Positions 43,362-53,044 are shown, numbered from the stretch's first letter. The stretch is DNA of 64,000 bases from Desulfovibrio sp. UCD-KL4C (GCF_006210265.1 NZ_VCNC01000001.1:1-64000); one strand, 5' to 3'. Made by a program: numbers and translations. The notes: generated by a model not told the origin, from the sequence alone.

Positions 43362-44639
43362 TTACATTGCGTCGCCGGAAGCTGCGCCCTGCATTTTGAC
43401 TTCAACCTTTTCGGTGAGGCCTTCGTAGTAAGCACGGAGAATAACGAGAACTTCGTCACGACCGAAATGGTCAGCAACTTCAGCACCGTCAGAAAGAGCT
43501 TTACGGAGTTTAGTTCCGGAAAGGATAACGCGATCTTCTTTACTATGAGGACAGGTGCGCAGAGAAGCCATACCGTCACATTTGTAGCAGTAGAAGGTCC
43601 AGTCAATTTTCATTGGCTCACAAAGGAGAGCTTTACCAGGTTCTGGACATGCTTCTTTTGCGTAAGGAATTTTGTCGAAGATTTCTTGAGCTTCAAATAA
43701 GCCGTAGAAGTCACCAACACCAGCGTGGTCACGACCGATCAACATTCTGTTAACACCGTAGTTCTGGCGGAAAGTTGCGTGGAGCAGACCTTCACGAGGA
43801 CCAGCATAACGCATATCAAGAGGGTAACCAGCCTGAATAACGTTATCTTTAACAAAGTATTTTTCAACGAGAGTATCAATAGCTTTAACACGAACGTCAG
43901 CAGGAATGTCTCCTGGTTTCAGGTTACCGATCAATGAGTGGATCAAGCAACCGTCGCAGACTTCAATAGAAATCTTAGCGAGGAATTCGTGTGAACGATG
44001 CATTGGGTTACGAAGCTGAAGTGCGGAAACTGTGGACCAGCCTTTTTCTTCAAAAGCTGCACGAGTTTCAGCAGGACGGAGGTAAACACCTTTGTACTGT
44101 TCAGGGTATTCGCCTTCGGAAAGAACTTTAACAGGGCCAGCGATGTTGAATTTCTTCTGAGCCATAACCATCTTGACACCAGGATGGTCTTCAAGGGCGA
44201 TTTTCCAGAAAACATCATCAGCAGATTCTTCGCCTTCACCTTTGAATACTTTTTCGCATTCCCATTTCTTATCTTCTTCAGTCATTTCATAGACTTCTTC
44301 GATCTTCATGGTAGCGTATACTTCGCCGTTACGGACGAGAGCAACTTCTTCGCCAACTTTAACGTCTTCATCAACGTCAAGAGTTACAGGAACTGGCCAG
44401 AATGTTCCGTCTGCCATCAGAAAGTTTTCACAAACGCCTTTCCAGTCAGCTTTTTTCATGAAGCCGTTAAGAGGGCTGAAACCACCACAACCCATCATGA
44501 TAAGGTCACCCTTAGCACGTCCGGAAATTTCGATCTGTTTTAGACCAGCAGCTTTCTTCTGTTCTGCTGCGAGTTCTGCGCCTTCGAGAAGGCAGCATAC
44601 AAGGCCTTTTCCACCGTGAGGGGCTACGAGCTTAGACAT
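43362..44639 (-). CDS. sat: Sulfate adenylyltransferase (ATP sulfurylase)
   Basis: 425 residues from the ATG at 44639, preceded by AAGGAG; the frame upstream has no family similarity. Activates sulfate with ATP to APS, the first step of sulfate reduction. Active-site motifs: [13 protein letters not shown] (HxxH-type) and [13 protein letters not shown] zinc-type cluster CYKC...CPH lies near the C-terminus, as in other Desulfovibrio enzymes. Divergent from aprBA across 890 bp. Monocistronic, strong terminator. Leader of at least 100 bases with two hairpins (GCCTC...GAGGC; CGCGG-TT-CCGCG). Confidence 0.97.
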   Translation of the reverse strand: MSKLVAPHGGKGLVCCLLEGAELAAEQKKAAGLKQIEISGRAKGDLIMMGCGGFSPLNGFMKKADWKGVCENFLMADGTFWPVPVTLDVDEDVKVGEEVALVRNGEVYATMKIEEVYEMTEEDKKWECEKVFKGEGEESADDVFWKIALEDHPGVKMVMAQKKFNIAGPVKVLSEGEYPEQYKGVYLRPAETRAAFEEKGWSTVSALQLRNPMHRSHEFLAKISIEVCDGCLIHSLIGNLKPGDIPADVRVKAIDTLVEKYFVKDNVIQAGYPLDMRYAGPREGLLHATFRQNYGVNRMLIGRDHAGVGDFYGLFEAQEIFDKIPYAKEACPEPGKALLCEPMKIDWTFYCYKCDGMASLRTCPHSKEDRVILSGTKLRKALSDGAEVADHFGRDEVLVILRAYYEGLTEKVEVKMQGAASGDAM

Positions 44640-45345
44640 GTGCGTCTCCTTACTTGTAATTATTTTCAACACCTGGGCCTGTCCGCGGAACCGCGAGGGA
44701 TATATCTCTGCCTCATATTAATAGAGGCTTGCTCTTCTTATTATATAGAAGGCATGGTCCGCAGAACGAAATTTTAAAACAAAGTATTATAGTAAAGCCT
44801 ACTTCGAAGCAGAAATGCCTCGTTATTTGCTTATTCATAATTCCTAAATGGACTTATGAATCCTTTGTGAAAGAAATGTCAAGGGTAAAATTGAAAGAGG
44901 TTTGATTTTTTCAGTAATAGGATATCAAAAAAAAAGTGATATTTAAATTTTAATAAATTAATCAAAGGTGTTATGTCTAGAAAAACCGCTTATTTGAACA
45001 ATGTGAAAATTATAACTCTATTCTTTTCTGATGTGAAGAGCTTTAGATAAAATGTTTTATTATTATTTAAGTTTTAAAATGATAACCAAAAGTCACAAAA
45101 GCGGCATTTTGTTTAGCTTTAATAAAGATTTTTTCGAAATATAGTCTAGATAAAATCTAATGCTAATTAAATAAAAAGTTCTTTATTACAGAGTATTAAA
45201 CAAAATAAATAATAAGTTAAACAAACTTAAAAAAAAGACTTGCATTGGAAGGTGGGAATGAACTAAAGCTCATGAAGGTGGAAAAATCAATGAAGTTCGT
45301 TAAGGCTTTTTGTTGTTTTTTCTCTCTTAATGCTCTAGCTAGATG

Positions 45346-45361
45346 TTGTGTTTTTTCACAA
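45346..45361. promoter_or_regulatory. Palindrome TTGTG-TTTTTT-CACAA upstream of aprB
   Basis: Perfect 5-bp dyad with 6-base spacer, about 50 bp upstream of the apr -35. It resembles Rex or HcpR sites (TTGTGA-N6-TCACAA) but is two bases shorter, so the regulator is uncertain. Confidence 0.4.
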
Positions 45362-45408
45362 ATACAATAGTTCTTTGACAAGAGCTTGTTCTAAATTTCA
45401 CTTTCGTC

Positions 45409-45443
45409 TTGACACCTTTTGTCGGGCTTGGTAGTCAATTGAC
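45409..45443 (+). promoter_or_regulatory. Candidate aprBA promoter with overlapping GTCAATTGAC palindrome
   Basis: TTGACA (45409-45414), 17-bp spacer, TAGTCA (45432-45437). A perfect 10-bp palindrome GTCAATTGAC (45434-45443) overlaps the -10 and could be an operator. About 90 bp of leader follow before aprB. Confidence 0.4.
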
Positions 45444-45529
45444 CACAGGCCTTGAATTTAAAGGCAAGAATATAAATGGTTAAGGATGTTGTCGGTGATT
45501 GATAACTTTAACTTTTAGGAGGACTAGGT

Positions 45530-46015
45530 ATGCCGACCTTTGTCAATCCAGAAAAGTGTGATGGCTGCAAGGGTGGAGAAAAAACCGCCTGTATGTACAT
45601 CTGCCCTAATGATCTTATGATATTGGACCCCGAAGAAATGCGGGCTTACAACCAGGAACCAGAAGCATGTTGGGAGTGTTACTCCTGCGTGAAAATTTGT
45701 CCTCAGGGCGCTATTGAAGCTCGTCCTTACGGTGACTTTGCTCCTATGGGTGGAACTTCTATCCCAATGCGTTCAGCAGAAGACATCATGTGGACTGTTA
45801 AGTTCCGTAATGGTGATGTTAAGCGTTTCAAGTTTCCTATCCGTACTACTCCTGAAGGTTCAATCAATCCTTACGAAGGAAAACCTGAACCAGCTGATCT
45901 GGATAGCGAACTTCTCTTTACCGAAACTGAACTTGCTGTACCGCAGGTCAATGCCGGAACTAAGGCTGAAGTTGGCGATGCAGGTAAGACTTTAGTAATA
46001 AAGGATCTGCTTTAA
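45530..46015 (+). CDS. aprB: APS reductase beta subunit
   Basis: 161-residue electron-transfer subunit of adenylylsulfate reductase. Two [4Fe-4S] motifs: CDGCKGGEKTACMYIC (residues 10-25) and CWECYSCVKIC with CPQGAIEARPYGD. The C-terminal part wraps around the alpha subunit in the known structures. Strong AGGAGG ribosome site. First gene of aprBA-qmoABCD. Confidence 0.97.
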   Translation: MPTFVNPEKCDGCKGGEKTACMYICPNDLMILDPEEMRAYNQEPEACWECYSCVKICPQGAIEARPYGDFAPMGGTSIPMRSAEDIMWTVKFRNGDVKRFKFPIRTTPEGSINPYEGKPEPADLDSELLFTETELAVPQVNAGTKAEVGDAGKTLVIKDLL

Positions 46016-46083
46016 TCATTAATTTGTCGTTATCGACAATTGTGATTAAATCTAAGAAATTTGTAACATTCTAAGGAGGACAC

Positions 46084-48075
46084 ATGCCTCTGCTCCCTAC
46101 TAAAGAAGCTGCAAAGGGCGTTGCACTTGCAGAACCAGAACTCATAGAAAAAGACGTAGATCTTCTTCTCGTCGGTGGTGGTATGGGTAACTGCGGTGTT
46201 GCTTACGAAGCATGCCGTTGGATCGAAAAAGCTGGTGGAAATCTTTCAATCATGCTTCTCGACAAAGCCGCTATGGAACGTTCCGGTGCTGTTGCACAGG
46301 GCCTTTCCGCTATCAACACATATCTTGGTGAAAACAATGCTGACGATTACGTTCGCATGGTTCGTACCGACCTCATGGGCATCGTCCGTGAAGACCTTAT
46401 TTTTGACTTAGGTCGTCACGTTGATGATTCCGTACATCTTTTTGAAGAGTGGGGCCTTCCTTGCTGGATCAAAAAAGATGGTAAAAACCTCGACGGTGCT
46501 CAGGCAAAGGCTGCTGGCCTCTCCCTGCGTAACGGCGATGCTTGCGTTCGTTCCGGACGTTGGCAGATGATGATCAACGGTGAATCCTACAAATGTATCG
46601 TTGCTGAAGCAGCTAAAATGGCTCTCGGCGAAGATAACTACATGGAACGTATCTTCATCGTTAAAATGCTTCTCGACGCTAACGAACCAAACCGCATCGC
46701 TGGTGCTGTTGGTTTCTCCACCCGTGAAAACAAAGTATACGTATTCAAATGCAACGCAGCTGTAGTAGCTTGTGGTGGTGCTGTAAACGTATACCGTCCT
46801 CGTTCCACTGGTGAAGGTATGGGTCGTGCATGGTATCCAGTATGGAACGCAGGTTCCACATACACCATGTGTGCTCAGGTTGGCGCTGAAATGACCATGA
46901 TGGAAAACCGCTTCGTACCTGCTCGTTTTAAAGACGGTTACGGACCTGTTGGTGCATGGTTCCTGCTTTTCAAAGCTAAAGCAACTAACTACAAAGGCGA
47001 AGACTATTGCGAAACAAACCGCGCAATGCTCAAACCTTATGAAGATCGCGGATACGCTAAAGGACATGTTATTCCTACTTGTCTGCGTAACCACATGATG
47101 CTTCGTGAAATGCGCGAAGGTCGCGGTCCTATTTATATGGATACTGCTACTGCACTTCAGAACACTTTCAAAGAACTCTCACCTGCTGAACAGAAACACC
47201 TCGAATCTGAAGCATGGGAAGATTTCCTTGACATGTGTGTTGGCCAGGCCAACCTTTGGGCAGCTATGAATATCAAACCAGAAGAATCTGGTTCTGAAAT
47301 CATGCCTACTGAACCTTACCTCCTCGGTTCACACTCCGGTTGCTGCGGTATCTGGGTTTCCGGACCTGACGAAGAATGGGTTCCTGAAGAATACAAAGTT
47401 AAAGCTGACAACGGTAAAATATACAACCGTATGACAACTGTTAATGGCCTCTTCACTTGCGCTGACGGTGTTGGTGCATCTGGTCATAAGTTCTCTTCCG
47501 GTTCACATGCTGAAGGCCGTATCGTTGGTAAGCAGATGGTTCGTTGGTGTGTAGATCACAAAGATTTCAAACCAACTTTGAAAGAAAATATCAAAGACCT
47601 CGCTAAAGAATTGTACCAGCCTTGGTACACTTACGAAGCAGGTAAATCCATCTCTACTGACCCAGTGGTCAACCCTAACTATATCACTCCTAAGAACTTC
47701 ATGATGCGCCTCGTAAAGTGCACCGATGAATACGGTGGTGGTGTTGGTACCATGTACGTCACATCTGATGCTCTTCTCGCAACAGGCTTCAAGCTTCTCG
47801 GAATGCTTGAAGAAGATAGCTTGAAATTGGCAGCACGTGACCTCCATGAACTGATGCGTTGTTGGGAACAGTTCCACAGATTGTGGACTGTACGCCTGCA
47901 TATGCAGCACATCAACTTCCGTGAAGAATCCCGTTATCCTGGATTCTACTATCGCGGAGACTTCATGGGTCTTGATGACGCCAACTGGAAATGCTTCGTA
48001 AACTCCAAATACGATGTTGAAAAAGGCGAAACCGTCATTTTCAAGAAAGCATACCACCAGATCATCCCTGTTTAA
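46084..48075 (+). CDS. aprA: APS reductase alpha subunit
   Basis: 663-residue FAD enzyme that reduces APS to sulfite and AMP. N-terminal FAD-binding LLLVGGGMGNCGVAYEACRW (about 29-48), then family segments SGAVAQGLSAINTYLG, VVACGGAVNVYRPRS and LLGSHSGCCGIWVSGP. It overlaps nothing; 68 bp after aprB with AAGGAGG upstream. Codon use looks strongly biased (highly expressed). Followed by a hairpin complex before qmoA. Confidence 0.98.
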   Translation: MPLLPTKEAAKGVALAEPELIEKDVDLLLVGGGMGNCGVAYEACRWIEKAGGNLSIMLLDKAAMERSGAVAQGLSAINTYLGENNADDYVRMVRTDLMGIVREDLIFDLGRHVDDSVHLFEEWGLPCWIKKDGKNLDGAQAKAAGLSLRNGDACVRSGRWQMMINGESYKCIVAEAAKMALGEDNYMERIFIVKMLLDANEPNRIAGAVGFSTRENKVYVFKCNAAVVACGGAVNVYRPRSTGEGMGRAWYPVWNAGSTYTMCAQVGAEMTMMENRFVPARFKDGYGPVGAWFLLFKAKATNYKGEDYCETNRAMLKPYEDRGYAKGHVIPTCLRNHMMLREMREGRGPIYMDTATALQNTFKELSPAEQKHLESEAWEDFLDMCVGQANLWAAMNIKPEESGSEIMPTEPYLLGSHSGCCGIWVSGPDEEWVPEEYKVKADNGKIYNRMTTVNGLFTCADGVGASGHKFSSGSHAEGRIVGKQMVRWCVDHKDFKPTLKENIKDLAKELYQPWYTYEAGKSISTDPVVNPNYITPKNFMMRLVKCTDEYGGGVGTMYVTSDALLATGFKLLGMLEEDSLKLAARDLHELMRCWEQFHRLWTVRLHMQHINFREESRYPGFYYRGDFMGLDDANWKCFVNSKYDVEKGETVIFKKAYHQIIPV

Positions 48076-48093
48076 TATAGGCATGATACTACG

Positions 48094-48191
48094 CGGCTGC
48101 GGACTTAACGGTCCGCAGCCGTTCTCATCTGGCGGCTGCGCTGAAATGGTCTGAATCCGAATTGCGACCGAAGGCGGTCGGTGTCCGGATT
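48094..48191 (+). other. Alternative-hairpin region between aprA and qmoA
   Basis: Arm A CGGCTGCGGAC (48094-48104) pairs with arm B GTCCGCAGCCG (48111-48121), 11 bp. The 3' part of arm B (CGCAGCCG, 48114-48121) can instead pair with arm C CGGCTGCG (48133-48140), 8 bp. A further compound hairpin follows (48154-48159 with 48186-48191 and inner CGACCG-AAGG-CGGTCG, 48165-48180). No T-run. Candidate mRNA processing, stability or switch element. Confidence 0.55.
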
Positions 48192-48239
48192 TGGGCCATT
48201 TTATGGCTAAGGGCCTTAAAGAGTTCAGGAGGATAGAGA

Positions 48240-49478
48240 ATGTCAAAAAGCATACTTGTCGTTGGTGGCGGGTTCAGTGGTATTACTGCTGCACTCGAAG
48301 CTGCTGAAGTAGGGCATGAAGTCTTCATCGTTGAGAAGGCGCCATTCCTGGGTGGCAGAGTGATGCAGCTGAATAAGTATTTTCCAAAGCTGTGTCCTCC
48401 TTCCTGCGGTCTGGAGATCCAATTTCAGAGAATTAAAAAAAATAAGAACGTTAAGTTCTTTACCTTGGCTGAAGTAGAATCCATCAGCGGTTCTAAAGGT
48501 GATTTTGAAGTCAAAATCCATATTAAGCCTAGGTATGTCGGTCCCGGTAGTGTTGAATTGTCTGAAGTCATCGCAAAACTTTCCAATAATGTTACTGATG
48601 AATTCGAATTCAAACTGTGTGACCGCAAAGCCCTTTACATGGATGTGCCTTTTGCGTTCCCCGCAAGATACGTTCTTGAAAAGGAAAACTGTACTGATGA
48701 AGACCTTAAGCTTCTTGAGGGAGTCGATGTTGTCGACCTTAAAGATGAAGAAAAGGTAATCACTCTCAATGTGGGTTCCATTGTATATGCGACCGGCTGG
48801 AAGCCTTATGATGTAACTAAACTTTCAAATCTCGGAGCTGGATCTGTCGCTAACTGCATTACTAATATGCAGATGGAACGTCTTGCAGCTCCAAGTGGTC
48901 CTACAAGCGGCATGATAGTCCGTCCTTCTGACGGAGCTCAGCCGAAAAACATCGCGTTCGTACAGTGTGCGGGGTCACGTGATGAAAATCATCTCAATTA
49001 CTGTTCATATATTTGCTGCATGGCTTCATTGAAGCAGGCTGCATATGTTCGTGACCAGTATCCTGATGCAAAGGTTACTGTTTATTACATCGACCTTCGT
49101 ACTCCGGGACGTTACGATAAGTTTGCCAAACGTATTCTTTCCGATGACAAGATCAATGCCGTTAAAGGTAAGGTCGCTGAAGTTATTGAAGTTTCCGGTT
49201 CCGGCAATGTTCTCGTCACAGTTGAGGATGCTGAAACCGGTATTAAGGCACAAAATGAGCATGACCTCATTGTCCTTGCTACCGGAATGCAGCCTAGCCT
49301 TGCTGGTGTTCCGGTTCCTACCGGAGTTCAGGTTGATGATCAGGGCTTCATTATTGGCGGAGAAGAACAAGGCATTTTCGCCGCCGGGTGTGCAAAGCAA
49401 CCTCTGGATGTCATGAAGACAGCTCAGTCAGGTACAGCTGCCGCTCTGAAAGCGATTCAAACGGTGATAGGGAGGTAA
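48240..49478 (+). CDS. qmoA: QmoA, flavoprotein of the quinone-interacting membrane complex
   Basis: 412 residues. HdrA-like FAD-binding protein: VVGGGFSGITAALEAAEVGHEV near the start, a second FAD segment toward the end (GIFAAGCAKQPLDVMKTAQSG) and conserved CPPSCGLEIQFQR. QmoA with QmoB forms the cytoplasmic part that hands electrons to AprAB. A GGAGG ribosome site precedes the ATG. Stop is 6 bp before qmoB. Confidence 0.96.
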   Translation: MSKSILVVGGGFSGITAALEAAEVGHEVFIVEKAPFLGGRVMQLNKYFPKLCPPSCGLEIQFQRIKKNKNVKFFTLAEVESISGSKGDFEVKIHIKPRYVGPGSVELSEVIAKLSNNVTDEFEFKLCDRKALYMDVPFAFPARYVLEKENCTDEDLKLLEGVDVVDLKDEEKVITLNVGSIVYATGWKPYDVTKLSNLGAGSVANCITNMQMERLAAPSGPTSGMIVRPSDGAQPKNIAFVQCAGSRDENHLNYCSYICCMASLKQAAYVRDQYPDAKVTVYYIDLRTPGRYDKFAKRILSDDKINAVKGKVAEVIEVSGSGNVLVTVEDAETGIKAQNEHDLIVLATGMQPSLAGVPVPTGVQVDDQGFIIGGEEQGIFAAGCAKQPLDVMKTAQSGTAAALKAIQTVIGR

Positions 49479-49484
49479 GTCGAC

Positions 49485-51788
49485 ATGCCCGAAAAAATCG
49501 GAGTTTATTTCGACCAAGCAAGCATTTCCCCTTACCTTAACGCTGAAGAACTTGCAGAAGTAGTCCGTAAGGTCTGTGCAAGTGAATGTCCGGTGGTCAA
49601 GTGCCACCCGAGACTTAACAGCGAGGAAGGCAGAAAGCTTATTCAGGAAGATATCGACGCTGGCAACGTTGATGCAGTATGTATCTGCGGCACAAGCCCT
49701 CGCGTAGATTGGGACATTTTCAATTTTGACAACGTCATGGTTGAACGTGTTAATCTGCGTGAACAGTGCATCAAGGTTTTCAGGAACCCTGACGGCACAT
49801 TGCCTGATCCAAATGGTGAAATCCCTGAACTCCTCAAAATAATGGCTAATGAATATGTCAGAATGGGAATCACTAAACTTACCAAAGGTAAAACCTCTGA
49901 AAATCAGGTTGTAGGTTCTACTAAGGTTGTTATGGTTCTTGGTGGTGGTTTTACTGGTCTTACTGCAGCTCTTTATGCAGCAAAGACTAACCACGACGTA
50001 ATTCTGGTTGAAAAGTCAGACGTTCTCGGTGGTAAAGCCGCCGGAATGTACAAGACTTTCCCACTCGCATATCCAAACACCGAAGCTCATGAAACAGGAA
50101 TTGAAGCTCTGATTGCTGAAGTTGAATCAAACTCCAAAATCAAAGTTTTTAAATCTGCTCATCTTGAGAATCTTGAAGGTGCTCCCGGTGATTACACCGC
50201 CAGCGTTAAAGTTGGTTCCGGTAAAGAAGAAATGCCCGTTGGTGCAGTTGTTCTTGCTACTGGTTGGGTCCCTCAGGATACCAAGTATGTTGAGCCTATG
50301 GGTTACGGTTCTTCCAAAGTTGTTACTGCTGCTGAATTTGAGAAAATGGTCAAGACAGGAAAAATGGACGCATCGTCTGTTGCTTTTGTTCTTGATACCC
50401 GTCTCAGTGAAGCAAAGTTTGCAGCTGAAGAAGATGCATATGCAAATCGTTCTGAAGAGCAGATTGCATCTGATGATGCTGACGCTAAAGCCGTATCTGA
50501 TGCTGCTAAAGCAGAAGGTGATGATGCAGAAGAATTTGTTTATGAGGATATGGAATCCTATAAACATCTTCCTTACAGCTCAGAACTTAGCAGTTTAGTA
50601 GCTCTTAAGCAGGCTAACTACGTTCGTGAACTTAACGACGAAGGCATTGCTTATATCATCTATGACCACATGATGGTTCCGGGTGTTAACGAGCGTTACT
50701 ATCGTGCTGCTCAGGATGATCCAGGTATTATGCTGACCAAAGGAACTGTCACTTCCATTCAGGAAGAAGGCAATTCCATGGTTGTTTCTGCCAGTAATAC
50801 TCTGATTGGCGAAAATATCGAAATTCAGGCTGATTTGGTCGTTGTTCCTACAGGCATGGTTCCAACCACTGCTCATGATCCGACCATCAACCTTGTATAT
50901 AGACAAGGACCTGCATTCCCAGACCTTCAACAGTTTGCAGGATATGCAGATTCCAACTACATCTGTTTCCCTTACGAAACACGCCGTACCGGTATTTATG
51001 CCGCTGGTTGTGTCCGTCAGCCCATGTCTATGGGACTTGCAAGGGAAGATGCTGCCGGTGCTGTTCTCAAAGCAATTCAGTGTATCAACTCCTCCAATCA
51101 TGGTGTAGCTGTTCACCCTCGCTCTGGAGATAACACTTACCCCGTTTTCAACTTCATGCGTTGCACACAGTGTAAACGTTGTACTGAAGAATGTCCTTTC
51201 GGTGCACTTGATGATGATGAAAAAGGAACACCAAAGCCGAATCCGTCACGCTGTCGCCGCTGCGGTACCTGTATGGGTGCCTGCCCTGAACGCGTAATCG
51301 GGTTTGACAATTACAATATCGACATGATCGGTTCCATGATCAAACAGGTTAAAGTTCCTGATGACATGGAAGTCGGCGGTCCTAGATTTATCGTACTTGC
51401 TTGTGAAAACGATGCTTATCCGGCACTCGACATGGCAGCTATGCGCGGTAAAGGCTGGTCTCCATATGTTCGTGTAATTCCTGTTCGCTGTCTTGGCTCT
51501 GTTAATACCATCTGGATTGCAGATGCTATGAGTAAGGGTATTGATGGAGTTCTATTGCTCGGATGTAAGTACGGTGAAGATTATCAGTGCCACTTTGTGA
51601 AAGGTTCCGAACTGTGTAATCGCCGTATGGAAAACGTTGCTGATTCTCTCAAGAGACTTGGCGTCGAACCTGAGCGTGTTGTCCAGTCTGAACTCGCTAT
51701 TGACGAATACGATAAAGTCCCTGACATGATCGATACCTTCGTCAATGACATGATCAAGATTGGTCCTAACCCGTTCAAGGGCTACTAG
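49485..51788 (+). CDS. qmoB: QmoB, HdrA/MvhD-like subunit
   Basis: 767 residues: N-terminal HdrA-like region, FAD-binding VLGGGFTGLTAALYAAKTN (about 151-169), an acidic Ala/Asp/Glu-rich insert (308-356), two ferredoxin motifs CTQCKRCTEEC (560-570) and CRRCGTCMGAC (590-600), and a C-terminal MvhD-like domain (630-767) with conserved Cys (LACEND, RCLGS, GCKYGEDYQCHF). Transfers electrons with QmoA and QmoC between menaquinol and AprAB. 14 bp before qmoC. Confidence 0.96.
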   Translation: MPEKIGVYFDQASISPYLNAEELAEVVRKVCASECPVVKCHPRLNSEEGRKLIQEDIDAGNVDAVCICGTSPRVDWDIFNFDNVMVERVNLREQCIKVFRNPDGTLPDPNGEIPELLKIMANEYVRMGITKLTKGKTSENQVVGSTKVVMVLGGGFTGLTAALYAAKTNHDVILVEKSDVLGGKAAGMYKTFPLAYPNTEAHETGIEALIAEVESNSKIKVFKSAHLENLEGAPGDYTASVKVGSGKEEMPVGAVVLATGWVPQDTKYVEPMGYGSSKVVTAAEFEKMVKTGKMDASSVAFVLDTRLSEAKFAAEEDAYANRSEEQIASDDADAKAVSDAAKAEGDDAEEFVYEDMESYKHLPYSSELSSLVALKQANYVRELNDEGIAYIIYDHMMVPGVNERYYRAAQDDPGIMLTKGTVTSIQEEGNSMVVSASNTLIGENIEIQADLVVVPTGMVPTTAHDPTINLVYRQGPAFPDLQQFAGYADSNYICFPYETRRTGIYAAGCVRQPMSMGLAREDAAGAVLKAIQCINSSNHGVAVHPRSGDNTYPVFNFMRCTQCKRCTEECPFGALDDDEKGTPKPNPSRCRRCGTCMGACPERVIGFDNYNIDMIGSMIKQVKVPDDMEVGGPRFIVLACENDAYPALDMAAMRGKGWSPYVRVIPVRCLGSVNTIWIADAMSKGIDGVLLLGCKYGEDYQCHFVKGSELCNRRMENVADSLKRLGVEPERVVQSELAIDEYDKVPDMIDTFVNDMIKIGPNPFKGY

Positions 51789-51802
51789 GAGGTAGACGCG
51801 AT

Positions 51803-53023
51803 ATGGAAAAAGATGTTCGCATCAAACCGGATCTGCAGTTTATCAAAGAACTCCAGGAAGTCGGTGGAGACGCAGTCAAAAAGTGTTATCAGTGCGCAAC
51901 TTGCTCTGTAGCATGTCCTTTGTCTCCTGCTGACAACCCTTATCCGCGTAAGGAAATGGTTTGGGCTCAGTGGGGCCTTAAAGATAAACTCGTTAATGAC
52001 ATCGATATATGGCTTTGTCATAACTGCGGACAATGTTCCGACCTGTGTCCTCGCGGCGCACGTCCTGCTGACATGCTCGCAGCTCTGCGTAACATGGCCT
52101 ACCAGAAGATGGTTACCCCGTCCTGCTTTGGTAAGTGGATGAGTTCTCCGAAACATCTGCCTAAATTAGCAGCTATTCCAGCAGTTCTTTATATGGTGAT
52201 TTGGTTCATCATGGCTGGAGTTCGCGGTTCTTTCTTCCCTCTTGAAGATGGCAAAATTGTCTACGGATATCTTTTCCCCGGCGATTTTACTATTGACCCG
52301 ATCTTTATGATTGCTTTCGGTTTCATGGCTTGGACCTTTTATAGGGGAGTCAAAAATCTTATTGCTTCATTTAAGGATCAACCGAAGGTCTTTGCTGTTG
52401 GTGACAAATCTGAAAGACCCAGCCTCTTGGAATGCTTCGTGGATGTGTGCAGAAAAGAAATTCTGACTCACTCCAAATGGAAAGAATGCGGAGATACTGA
52501 TGAAGCTGACGAACAGAAGTTTAATGGTCATAGACTCATTATGCTCGCTTTCGTCTGCCTGATGATTGTGACAGGCATAGTCGCTGTTGCTCATTGGGGA
52601 GGAAAGGTCATACCTCTCCTTCATGCTATCGGTCACACTCCAATGCCGCTGTGGCACCCGGTTAAGATTCTTGCCAACATTGGCGCAGTACTTCTTGTTT
52701 ACTCATTATTACTGCTTACCAAGCGCCGCTTGAATCAGGATGAATCCGCTCACGGTTCCAGTTATTATGACTGGTATCTACTCGGACTTATCTGGACAAT
52801 TGCAGGTACTGGCGTAATGAGTGAATTGCTCCGTCTTTTCGGAATCGCAATTCTTGCTTACCCTGTATACTATGTGCATCTTGTCGCCGTGTTTATGATG
52901 TTTGTCTATCTGCCGTGGTCCAAGCTTGGACATCTGGTCTACAGGACTGCAGCTTTAACTTATGCAAGATACATCGGCCGTCTACCAATGCCGGTCCGTG
53001 AAGAAAAGACTTTTACTCTGTAA
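51803..53023 (+). CDS. qmoC: QmoC, membrane HdrC/HdrE-like subunit
   Basis: 406 residues. N-terminal Fe-S part with CYQCATCSVAC and CHNCGQCSDLC (HdrC-like, about residues 31-80). The C-terminal cytochrome-b-like membrane part has about six helices and histidines for heme b (HRLIMLAFVCLMIVTG; AHWGGKVIPLLHAIGH; VHLVAVFMMFVY). Menaquinol oxidation site of Qmo. 21 bp before qmoD. Confidence 0.96.
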   Translation: MEKDVRIKPDLQFIKELQEVGGDAVKKCYQCATCSVACPLSPADNPYPRKEMVWAQWGLKDKLVNDIDIWLCHNCGQCSDLCPRGARPADMLAALRNMAYQKMVTPSCFGKWMSSPKHLPKLAAIPAVLYMVIWFIMAGVRGSFFPLEDGKIVYGYLFPGDFTIDPIFMIAFGFMAWTFYRGVKNLIASFKDQPKVFAVGDKSERPSLLECFVDVCRKEILTHSKWKECGDTDEADEQKFNGHRLIMLAFVCLMIVTGIVAVAHWGGKVIPLLHAIGHTPMPLWHPVKILANIGAVLLVYSLLLLTKRRLNQDESAHGSSYYDWYLLGLIWTIAGTGVMSELLRLFGIAILAYPVYYVHLVAVFMMFVYLPWSKLGHLVYRTAALTYARYIGRLPMPVREEKTFTL

Positions 53024-53044
53024 TAGAGCAAGGAGGATTTACCC

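Larger units (their letters stand above)
44640..45529. other. Long divergent regulatory region sat / aprBA
   Basis: 890 bp, AT-rich, no gene. It contains a sat leader and a -10 candidate (minus strand TATAAT, plus coordinates 44786-44791). A weak Rex/HcpR-like TTGTGA-N6-TGTCAA lies at 44865-44882. The apr side has the TTGTG-N6-CACAA palindrome (45346-45361) and the apr promoter candidate. About 400 bp in the middle (44890-45300) show only AT-rich sequence. Probably dense regulation for two highly expressed units. Confidence 0.6.

Noticed and set aside
43998-44543. 181-codon open frame antisense to sat
   Set aside because: Shadow of sat; translated product is Phe/Ser-rich without recognisable domain or ribosome site.
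44890-45300. Possible small genes or RNA in the sat/apr region
   Set aside because: Only AT-rich sequence with frequent stops; no ribosome site with a matching frame and no clear stem with T-run.
46408-47094. 228-codon open frame antisense to aprA (and 247-codon frame at 47503-48246)
   Set aside because: Long antisense frames here follow from the strong codon bias of aprA. There is no ribosome site, the composition is odd (Phe/Ser/His/Thr/Cys-rich) and it lies entirely within a well-conserved gene.
50113-50598. 161-codon frame inside qmoB in another frame
   Set aside because: Leu/Lys-rich out-of-frame reading of qmoB with no start signal.
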